From the NCBI RefSeq assembly GCF_964199965.1, contig NZ_CAXMZT010000002.1:248001-312000 (forward strand): DNA of 64,000 nucleotides. The letters are read 5' to 3'. The notes under the pieces were generated by a model, which saw nothing but the letters and a program-made list of their open reading frames with translations, ran no database searches and was not told the origin of the DNA. Position numbers and translations under genes: made by a program. Of this stretch, positions 53,167 to 60,547 are shown piece by piece (position 1 is the first letter of the stretch; every line of letters begins with the position of its first letter). The stretch comes from JAFIFT01 sp020051095. GTDB taxonomy: Bacteria; Pseudomonadota; Gammaproteobacteria; Legionellales; Legionellaceae.

Positions 53167-53810
53167 TGATGAATACGATATTGAAATATATTTTTTTCCA
53201 AATACTAGTCAAGCCCATTATTACAATTCTTTTGGGCCTTAATGTACGCCACCGCGCTCGTTTACCGAGCAAAGGCCCCGCTATTTTACTTGCTAACCAT
53301 AATAGTCATCTTGATACCATGGTATTAATGAGCCTATTTCCTTGGCGAGTGGTGAGGCAAATCAAACCCGTTGCTGCAGCAGATTATTTTCTAAAAAATA
53401 GATATTTATCCTGGTTCTCACAAAAAATTATTGGCATCATTCCTATTGAAAGAAAGCGGCCTGCTAAAAAACAGTCGCCTTTTGAAAATATCCAAGCAGC
53501 ACTCAATAATAATCAAATTATTATCTTTTTTCCGGAGGGCTCTCGTGGTGAGCCAGAAAAAATGAGTGAGATTAAAAAGGGCATTGCTCATTTATCAAGG
53601 CAAAACCCAGAAGTACCTATTTATCCGATTTTTCTCTATGGATTAGGTAAAGCATTACCAAAAAATGAAGCCTTGCTGGTCCCTTTTGTCATTGACGTCG
53701 TGGTCGGTCAACCCTTGTATTGGTCAGGTCATGCAGAAGAATTATTAGAAAAAATTAAAGTATCCTTTGCAAGCCTCAAATCAGAACTTACGATTCAGGA
53801 ATTTAATTGA
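53166..53810 (+). CDS. PlsC-type 1-acylglycerol-phosphate acyltransferase
   Basis: The 214-residue protein has an N-terminal membrane segment. The acyltransferase motifs are HX4D in LLANHNSHLDTMVLM and the acceptor-binding motif IFFPEGSRGEPEKMSEIKKG. A PIYPIFLYGLG block follows. It acylates lysophosphatidate or a related lysolipid. Its start codon overlaps the CdsA-like stop (TGATG), keeping it in the same operon. Product lipid and acyl preference are unknown. Confidence 0.85.
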   Translation: MMNTILKYIFFQILVKPIITILLGLNVRHRARLPSKGPAILLANHNSHLDTMVLMSLFPWRVVRQIKPVAAADYFLKNRYLSWFSQKIIGIIPIERKRPAKKQSPFENIQAALNNNQIIIFFPEGSRGEPEKMSEIKKGIAHLSRQNPEVPIYPIFLYGLGKALPKNEALLVPFVIDVVVGQPLYWSGHAEELLEKIKVSFASLKSELTIQEFN

Positions 53811-53812
53811 TC

Positions 53813-55621
53813 ATGCGCATATCCCTTCGCCCAACCGTTTTCATGTTTTTAGCTTATGGTATTAGCCTTTTGTCTTATGCCACATCTCTCACACCAACTC
53901 CCCATGTATCTTGTCGTTGCTTGCCTAGCCAACCTTGTTGGCCCAGCGAAAAAGACTGGCATCAACTTAAAATCAAACTCAAAGGAAAATTGGTTAAGCC
54001 CAAGCTGGGAATAGCAGATTGTTATACTGATGCAAATAGTCAAGAATGTTCAAACGCTCTCAAGGACATTAAAAATCCTTTTTACCTGGAATCAATCCCT
54101 GGCGGGTTACAGAGTCAAGGCATGTTGAATGCTTGGGATGGGAAAGCCAGTAACTATGCCATTGAAGCAGAAAACACCCAGGATGTGATTGAGGGAATAA
54201 ATTTTGCTCGTAACCATAATCTTCGCCTGGTCATTAAAGGCACTGGGCATGATTATCTGGGACGCTCATCAGCCCCCGATTCGCTTTTAATCTGGACGCA
54301 TAAAATGCGAGACATTACCCTTCAAGACCATTTTATTGCACAAGGATGTGGAAAAAACACAGCAACACCCGCCGTCACGGTCGGAGCAGGCACCCGGTGG
54401 ATTGAGACCTACCAAAAAGTGACAACCCAACACCATCGCTATGTCCAAGGTGGCGGTTGTACGTCGGTGGGGGCAGCCGGTGGATTTACTCAAGGCGGAG
54501 GATTTGGTAGTTTTTCTAAACAATTTGGGACAGGGGCTGGCGGGATTTTAGAAGTGGAACTGGTGACTGCCGATGGCAAAAAAGTCATCGCAAACGCATG
54601 TCAAAATACCGATTTGTTTTGGGCCGTCAGGGGTGGTGGTGCAGGTACGTATGGGGTAGTGACTAAAATGACGCTACTTACTCATGATCTTCCCCAAAAT
54701 TTTGGTGTTTATAAAGGGACTATCACCGCTAACAATGATGACTCGTATAAAAAGCTCATCAAAAAGATAGCCTTGTTTTTTCGAGAACATCTCAACAACC
54801 CAAACTGGGGAGAACAAATCACTTTTACGCCCAATAACCAAGTCGAAATGGCTCTGGTATTTCAAGGTCTAACCAAAAGGGACGTTGCCCGCTTGTGGGC
54901 TCCTTTCCAAGATTGGCTATCGGCACATCCTACCGAGTTTAAACAGCAAATCAGTCTCATTGAAATCCCAGGCAATAAATTATTCGATTATCACTATTTG
55001 AAAAAGCATCACCCAACATTCATTACCCTGGATGATCGAAAAAATGCCCCAAAGGGTCAATTTTGGTGGGCTTCAAATAGCATTGAAATCTATCGCTATT
55101 GGTATGCTTATCGCTCTTGGTGGCTGGATAAAACCGTGTTTGATGATCAACACCTCGATACATTCGTCAGTCACCTTTTTCAAGCATCTCGTTTCGCCCG
55201 TGTTGGCTTTCATATCAATAAAGGCCTGTCTGGCGCATCACCCGAAGCCATTCAACGAAGTTCACAAACGTCAATGAATCCATCCGTCTATCAATCACCC
55301 GCACTAGTCATCATTGCTGATGGTACAAATCAACAATTTATGGGTATTAAAAACCACGCAGTAAATACAACGACGGCTGAAACGAGTAAACACCGCATTG
55401 ACAAAGCAATGGCACTCATTATGAGTCTTTCACCTAACAGCGGTGCCTATGTCAATGAGGCCGATTTTTTCCAAAAAAACTGGCAACAGGCTTTTTGGGG
55501 AAAACACTATAAAAAACTATTGGCGCTAAAAAAACACTATGACCCACAAGGTTTGTTCTATTGCCATCATTGTGTTGGCAGTGAATATTGGACTGAAAAT
55601 GGGATGTGCCGTATCCATTAA
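53813..55621 (+). CDS. Exported bicovalent FAD oxidase (berberine-bridge-enzyme type)
   Basis: The start is set at the ATG at 53813, which follows the PlsC stop by 2 bp; a TTG two codons earlier overlaps it. A signal peptide (LRPTVFMFLAYGISLLSYA) leads into a Cys-rich start. The FAD domain has LVIKGTGHDYLGRSS with the flavin-linking His and VQGGGCTSVGAAGGFTQGGG with the flavin-linking Cys (about residues 146 and 216), so FAD is probably attached twice. The C-terminal BBE domain ends YDPQGLFYCHHCVGSEYW. These oxidases act on sugars, alcohols or alkaloids; here the operon suggests oxidation of an exported lipid or headgroup. Confidence 0.82.
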   Translation: MRISLRPTVFMFLAYGISLLSYATSLTPTPHVSCRCLPSQPCWPSEKDWHQLKIKLKGKLVKPKLGIADCYTDANSQECSNALKDIKNPFYLESIPGGLQSQGMLNAWDGKASNYAIEAENTQDVIEGINFARNHNLRLVIKGTGHDYLGRSSAPDSLLIWTHKMRDITLQDHFIAQGCGKNTATPAVTVGAGTRWIETYQKVTTQHHRYVQGGGCTSVGAAGGFTQGGGFGSFSKQFGTGAGGILEVELVTADGKKVIANACQNTDLFWAVRGGGAGTYGVVTKMTLLTHDLPQNFGVYKGTITANNDDSYKKLIKKIALFFREHLNNPNWGEQITFTPNNQVEMALVFQGLTKRDVARLWAPFQDWLSAHPTEFKQQISLIEIPGNKLFDYHYLKKHHPTFITLDDRKNAPKGQFWWASNSIEIYRYWYAYRSWWLDKTVFDDQHLDTFVSHLFQASRFARVGFHINKGLSGASPEAIQRSSQTSMNPSVYQSPALVIIADGTNQQFMGIKNHAVNTTTAETSKHRIDKAMALIMSLSPNSGAYVNEADFFQKNWQQAFWGKHYKKLLALKKHYDPQGLFYCHHCVGSEYWTENGMCRIH

Positions 55622-55784
55622 ACATCGCATTAATCTTTAACAGACCATTTGCTAAATTGGATATGCTCCTGCCGCTTCCTACTGACCAGTGTAGATGGAT
55701 ATTTATTGCTCACATTGTCATTTACATCATCCCATTTTTCATTCATAATCCTTGATTCGTCTTGTGAATTTTCTACAATCCGTT

Positions 55785-56597
55785 ATGATATTTGATGACC
55801 TCCACGTATTGCATATCTACGCCTACAGCAAACTAAAAGGACAACCATGCCCCCTTCGCCAGTTTGTAAATAGTGCAAATACCATCGACGTATCAACGTG
55901 TATGCGCCATATTTATATTTTTTCTAATAGCGAATTAAAGGACCATTCGTTGGATTTCGATAGGCTGATTAAGCGGTTAAAAACCCCAGAAAAATACCAA
56001 GCACCCAGTCAGTTTGACCACCTACGAGGAGAAGAAGCCTATTCCTTCCTACTTTATTGGATTATTGGTGGGTTTAACAAAAAAAATCCTTTCAATGATC
56101 CCCATATTTTAGGCGACCTAAGAAGAACACTGACCAAATACGAAAATAGTCAAAGCGAGCGGGGCCAACACGCATGGATGACACATAAAGCGTTGGCAAT
56201 CGCCATACGAACGGATGGAAAACGCTTGTTAGACTGGATCCTTCGTCTCCCAGACTCAGTAACCTTTGAAGAAAAGCAAACACAAGCCTTCAACGTATGT
56301 AAACGTTGCGCCCAATTAAGGTCGAATGGCTTTTTACCTTTCATAGCAAACCTGGATTATGGTTGCTTAACCGATGAAAAATTAATGAGGGAACATATCC
56401 TAGAACGCCTCGAGTATATGGCAAATCGTGCCAACAATGATTATAACAAAATGTATCAACGATCGGGCAGTGATCTGAACTTCTTATTTGATTTAGGTAG
56501 AATAAGTCTTGAAGAAAAAATGTTACAAATTCAGAATCTTAAAAAATCACCTTTCCTCGCGTTCGACCACTTAGAAATGGAAAAAATAGTAATTTAA
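55785..56597 (+). CDS. Glutamyl-tRNA reductase-like catalytic domain protein
   Basis: The start is set at the ATG at 55785; the frame is open to a TTG at 55752. The 270-residue protein carries the GluTR N-terminal signature. IDVSTCMRHIYIFSNSEL corresponds to LSTCNRTEvY, with the thioester-forming Cys at residue 39. Later GEEAYSFLLYWIIGGF, then DPHILGDLRRTL, corresponds to GEEAvrHLfrVAsGLdS..GEpQILGQvK. The NADPH-binding Rossmann domain is absent and the last 100 residues are unrelated. The protein may bind glutamyl-tRNA or a thioester substrate, but is unlikely to reduce it alone. It is probably not the housekeeping HemA. Confidence 0.6.
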   Translation: MIFDDLHVLHIYAYSKLKGQPCPLRQFVNSANTIDVSTCMRHIYIFSNSELKDHSLDFDRLIKRLKTPEKYQAPSQFDHLRGEEAYSFLLYWIIGGFNKKNPFNDPHILGDLRRTLTKYENSQSERGQHAWMTHKALAIAIRTDGKRLLDWILRLPDSVTFEEKQTQAFNVCKRCAQLRSNGFLPFIANLDYGCLTDEKLMREHILERLEYMANRANNDYNKMYQRSGSDLNFLFDLGRISLEEKMLQIQNLKKSPFLAFDHLEMEKIVI

Positions 56598-56754
56598 GCA
56601 TTCAAAGCTGTCATTTTAAAGTATCTTAGGTATAGGCATCACTTCAAAAATATGGGATATTAAAACTGTACGTGGTTATCGTATCCCGTATTTCGCAAAA
56701 CCATAATACGCGAATGATGACTCACAACCTATACATTTCTGACAGGAGGTCGTA

Positions 56755-57594
56755 ATGTTTAATAGTATTCCGCTCAAACTTTATATCGACATGACTCAAC
56801 TTCACCTTGAACTACTAGAAAGAACCCTCCAGTCAATGCTAAAAGGTGACGCGATTTATGTCTATAATCCAAATAGCTTTCAGTATGAAGTACAGCGGGA
56901 AATATTTAAAAGCTACTTAGAACTTCCCTTTGAACAACAGCAGCGCTATTGCCAAGTTCGCGCACTCTACAGTGAAGGCTTGCATTACATTGCAACCTTA
57001 TGTGAGCATGTTGGGGATATCGATAGCGCTTTGGAATATCATCTCCATGCAATTTTGCACGGCCATATTAACCGACTGTTTACAAGTTATCCCCACCCGG
57101 AAGAAGAAAAACCTCTGTCATTTAGTAATGATCTGCTGGAAGGACTTTCGCTATTACTTGGTGTTGGGCAACCAAAACAACTCGACCTCGCCATTGAAAA
57201 ATTGAACGCTTGCACCACTCAAAAACCATTTTCACATCTAGCCCACCTCTTCTTAGGTATGATCGATTTTTATGGTCTAACGGGTCAATGTGATATTGCT
57301 CAAGCAGCGAATCACTTTGACAAAGCAAGCCAAAGCGACATTGCCTTAGCCAAACAATATCATGGGATATGTCAACTGGAGCAGGGCGAATATTACAGCG
57401 GGAAATCCAGTATTCACTCAGCCGTTGAAGCAGGTTTGCCCCTAGCCCAGACCATGATGGGGATGATGTATGAACAAGGGTATGGCATGTTCTTTCAATA
57501 CCCTCATAAAGCTCAGAAAATGCTGAAACTAGCTGAAATCCAAAACACCATGCATTATAGCGAGGACAGCTATCTCCCATGTAACGCACATTAG
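56755..57594 (+). CDS. Sel1-like repeat protein
   Basis: The 279-residue protein has AGGAGGTCG placed 3-6 bases before the ATG. The C-terminal part has Sel1-type repeats: FLGMIDFYGLTGQCDIAQAA near 162, and AVEAGLPLAQTMMGMMYEQG near 222, followed by HKAQKMLKLAE. The middle shows TPR-like pairs (DIDSALEYHLHAILHGH). Such proteins serve as scaffolds; in Legionella several Sel1 proteins are entry factors or effectors. There is no signal peptide. Confidence 0.65.
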   Translation: MFNSIPLKLYIDMTQLHLELLERTLQSMLKGDAIYVYNPNSFQYEVQREIFKSYLELPFEQQQRYCQVRALYSEGLHYIATLCEHVGDIDSALEYHLHAILHGHINRLFTSYPHPEEEKPLSFSNDLLEGLSLLLGVGQPKQLDLAIEKLNACTTQKPFSHLAHLFLGMIDFYGLTGQCDIAQAANHFDKASQSDIALAKQYHGICQLEQGEYYSGKSSIHSAVEAGLPLAQTMMGMMYEQGYGMFFQYPHKAQKMLKLAEIQNTMHYSEDSYLPCNAH

Positions 57595-57626
57595 ACTTTA
57601 CAAATGGCAAATAGAAACTTGGGATA

Positions 57627-58760
57627 TTATCTCTGCTGCTGATACTTAAAGCGATAGGTAGCTAAGGTAATCATCACCGTGCTATAGATTAATAACGGCC
57701 ACAAATGTTGCCATATTTCCTCGATGCGACTGCCTTTCATCATAACAGCAAATAATATTTTAAAAAAATAAGTCAGCGGTAAAAACTGACTAATGGTTTT
57801 AGCCCAATCCGGTAAGCCAAATAGTGGAAAAACGAAACCCGATAAAATCACCGAAAAGGCAATAAACACATTAATAACCTGAACAGCTTCAAACTGTGTG
57901 GCACAAAAAGTAGCAATAGTCAGCCCCAGTGATAACTCGGCAATGATATAAGGTAAAACACTCAAGTAGAGAACGGATAAATCCCCAATAAAGGGAATAT
58001 CAAAGACGTAATAGGCGATTACCAACCCCATACTTAACTGTAAATATCCCACTAAAATATAAGCTAGAATTTGGCCGATTAAAATTTCCGTTGGTCGCGT
58101 GGGCGAAACCAGCAAATACTCGATGGTCCCACCTTGGCTATCCCGGAAAGCAATGATGACTGTAATCATCAACATCGTTAACATTAATACTAACCCGATC
58201 ATGCCAGGAACAAGGTAAAATTGGGTGTTCAATTCAGGGTCAAACAAACGATGATTAATAATACGATAATTAAATGTTGGTGCCTTTGTCTGCGCATTAA
58301 TCTTGGCCATCTTTTTCAGCATCGCTTTCTGGACACCGGCTAATGCAATCACCGCCCTGGCTGTCGAAAAAGAATCGACAGTTCCGTCTTCTAATAATAA
58401 GGACGGGTTCTGATGACGATAGACCGCTTGGGTAAAATTAGGGGGAATGGTTAAAATCATTAATGCCTGGTTAGAACGCAGCAAATGATAGGCATGTTCC
58501 GGTTGGGTTGTGGAGGTGACAAACTTGAAATAAGTGGTATTTTCCAATTGTTGGACAAGTTCTCTCGTTAAAGGGGAATGGTCATAGCTAACTAAGACCG
58601 TGGGCACTTTTTCAGGAAAAGTATTGACGGCAAATCCAGCGATACACACCAAAATCAAAGGCATAATTGCCATGATAATCACTGTGGCAGGATCCCGTTT
58701 CATCAGTAAGAATTCTTTGCGGATAATAGCCCATAAGCGACTTAACGAAAATCGAGTCAT
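57627..58760 (-). CDS. ABC-2 type exporter permease
   Basis: The 377-residue protein is of the YhhJ/YbhR type. One N-terminal transmembrane helix (20-45, DPATVIIMAIMPLILVCIAG) is followed by a large periplasmic domain and five helices from about 180. EYLLVSPTRPTEILIGQILA is the typical ABC-2 coupling region. Its ATG overlaps the ATPase stop by 4 bp, so it is the last gene of a three-gene exporter operon. Only one permease is present, so it probably works as a homodimer. Confidence 0.88.
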   Translation of the reverse strand: MTRFSLSRLWAIIRKEFLLMKRDPATVIIMAIMPLILVCIAGFAVNTFPEKVPTVLVSYDHSPLTRELVQQLENTTYFKFVTSTTQPEHAYHLLRSNQALMILTIPPNFTQAVYRHQNPSLLLEDGTVDSFSTARAVIALAGVQKAMLKKMAKINAQTKAPTFNYRIINHRLFDPELNTQFYLVPGMIGLVLMLTMLMITVIIAFRDSQGGTIEYLLVSPTRPTEILIGQILAYILVGYLQLSMGLVIAYYVFDIPFIGDLSVLYLSVLPYIIAELSLGLTIATFCATQFEAVQVINVFIAFSVILSGFVFPLFGLPDWAKTISQFLPLTYFFKILFAVMMKGSRIEEIWQHLWPLLIYSTVMITLATYRFKYQQQR

Positions 58761-59683
58761 TGCTTATCCTCATGTTGAATTTTAAAGAGGAAAACATCTT
58801 CTAACGTCGGTTGACTCGGTTGGATATGATAGGGAGATAATAACACCGGGTCACAAGCAGATAAGGCATCTGACAGTTGGCTACTGACACGCAAATTCTT
58901 ACCCTTTTCCAAAATCGTCATTGGCACCGCCAGTCCATTTAGCACCGCTTTTAATTGACTGATATTGGGGCCATCGATCACCCAGGAAAACAGCTTTTCT
59001 GATTGGATAATCGCATCGTTCGCCCCGTGAATCAGTAATTTGCCAAATGACATATAAGCCAATTGATGGCAGCGCTCCGCTTCATCCATGTAGTGGGTGG
59101 TTAAAATAATGGTAACCCCCAGCGTAGCGAGATGCTGGATGTGCTCCCAGATGACTAATCGTGTTTCAGGATCTAAGCCACTGGTTGGCTCATCTAAGAT
59201 GAGTATTTTCGGGTGATGGAGCAAGGCTGCCGCAAGAGCAACGCGGCTTTGCCATCCCCCCGATAACGTGGCTGCAATTTGATTTTTGACACCCGATAAT
59301 GATAATAATTCGATGATTTCACCCAACCGATTTTGGCGTTGCTTTAACCCGTAAATGCGGCCGATGAAATCAAGGTTTTCATAGACCGACAAGTTTTGAT
59401 AAAGGCAAAATTTTTGCGGCATATAGCCAATATTTGTTTGGATCTGCGTGATTTGCGAAACCAAATCGAGTCCAAGGCATGACCCAGAACCACTGTCCGG
59501 TATTAATAAGCCATTCAATAATTTTAGGGTGGTTGTCTTACCGCTGCCATTGGCACCCATTAGCCCAAAAATAATGCCGGTTGGAATGGTTAGATTCAAA
59601 TTAGCCACGGCATTAATTTGCTTGAATGATTTACAAATCTGATGAAGCACATAGGCTGGTGCAGGCGAAGTTGCATCACTCAT
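58757..59683 (-). CDS. ABC exporter ATP-binding protein
   Basis: The 308-residue protein has all nucleotide-binding motifs: Walker A GANGSGKTT near 44-52, Q-loop in NIGYMPQKFCLYQNLSVYEN, signature LSGGWQSRVALAAALLHHPK, Walker B ILILDEPTSGLDP, and the H-loop ILTTHYMDEAERC. The C-terminal ~70 residues are the usual accessory region. It pairs with the adjacent ABC-2 permease. The operon order adaptor-ATPase-permease matches the YbhGFSR/YhiI-type drug or toxin exporters. Confidence 0.93.
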   Translation of the reverse strand: MSDATSPAPAYVLHQICKSFKQINAVANLNLTIPTGIIFGLMGANGSGKTTTLKLLNGLLIPDSGSGSCLGLDLVSQITQIQTNIGYMPQKFCLYQNLSVYENLDFIGRIYGLKQRQNRLGEIIELLSLSGVKNQIAATLSGGWQSRVALAAALLHHPKILILDEPTSGLDPETRLVIWEHIQHLATLGVTIILTTHYMDEAERCHQLAYMSFGKLLIHGANDAIIQSEKLFSWVIDGPNISQLKAVLNGLAVPMTILEKGKNLRVSSQLSDALSACDPVLLSPYHIQPSQPTLEDVFLFKIQHEDKQ

Positions 59684-60260
59684 AAATCACTTCCACCATT
59701 TGGCCGACTTTAATAATCGCATCTAACGACTTAGGCAGTGCGATTTTTACTTTATACACCGATTTATGACGGTTTTTACTCAAAAATAATGAATCCGGGG
59801 TATATTCCGCTTGCGCTGCGACATATTTTATTTCAGCAGGATAATCATGATCGCGATAGCGTATGGTCACCCGTTTATTGACATGGATGCGGTTGAGGTC
59901 GTTTTCTGGGATGTAACAAACAATAAACACCTCATTTTTTAATAATAAACTTACGACGGCAGACCCTGGCGATACATGCTCTTTTTGCAGATAAAACGTC
60001 TCCAACACACGCCCAGAAGCAGGTGACTTCAAGGTACTTTGGCCTTTGATTTTTGCAACCCAAGCCCCCTTTTTGACGGACTCGCCAGCGTTGACATATA
60101 ATCGTCGCAGTTCCCCTCCTTGTGGACTGGTCAGATAAAATGGTCGCACTTCAACAAATCCCGTGGTTTGGTATGGCTTGTTGTCTTCCTGGCAGGCACT
60201 CATAAAGAGCGAGACCAATAGGATACCGCTGAAACGAAATATCTTAACAAATTTTATCAC
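59676..60260 (-). CDS. HlyD-type membrane fusion lipoprotein
   Basis: The start is a GTG at 60260 with AGGAAG upstream. The 194-residue product has a lipoprotein signal: LLVSLFMSACQED, with a lipobox Cys at about 23. It shows split biotinyl/lipoyl-like halves (GGELRRLYVNAGESVKKGAW and SPASGRVLETFYLQKEHV) and a beta-barrel domain. The alpha-helical hairpin usually found between the halves is missing, which makes this adaptor much shorter than the usual ~330 residues. It overlaps the ATPase gene by 8 bp and should link the ABC pump to an outer-membrane channel. Confidence 0.85.
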   Translation of the reverse strand: MIKFVKIFRFSGILLVSLFMSACQEDNKPYQTTGFVEVRPFYLTSPQGGELRRLYVNAGESVKKGAWVAKIKGQSTLKSPASGRVLETFYLQKEHVSPGSAVVSLLLKNEVFIVCYIPENDLNRIHVNKRVTIRYRDHDYPAEIKYVAAQAEYTPDSLFLSKNRHKSVYKVKIALPKSLDAIIKVGQMVEVIYE

Positions 60261-60442
60261 GAGCGCTTCCTACGACAATGACTGTTCTATCTTAAAACTA
60301 TAATCATGGCACCTTGTCTTTGTCAAAGATAACGCTTGGTTACAAATCGAGCCAATGCGTCGAAGACCCTCGAAAAACGGGAAATTGCCCTTGATCTCCT
60401 GAAAAAATTTCCCCAAGCTGAAGCTTTGTTAAGGAGAACATC

Positions 60443-60544
60443 ATGAAAAATAGTATGTCTCCTTCGCCAGTTCTTAAGGTTCTATAGGTTGACGAGCAAG
60501 GAGGCATTCGATACATTAATGAGATAGTTTTTTCTCGAGGATGA
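60443..60544 (+). pseudogene. Short ORF with in-frame TAG before the fusion gene
   Basis: AAGGAGAACATC precedes an ATG at 60443. The peptide MKNSMSPSPVLKVL ends at a TAG (60485-60487). The same frame then continues VDEQGGIRYINEIVFSRG to a TGA at 60542-60544, just before the TTG start of the next gene. It looks like a small gene broken by one nonsense change, or a leader peptide for translational coupling. The region before it (from ~60337) has another open ~36-codon frame overlapping its ATG. Confidence 0.35.
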
Positions 60545-60547
60545 GAA

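Noticed and set aside
57122..57610. 162-codon antisense ORF in the Sel1 gene
   Set aside because: Cys/Trp-rich antisense translation with no start signal; the sense gene has a strong ribosome binding site.
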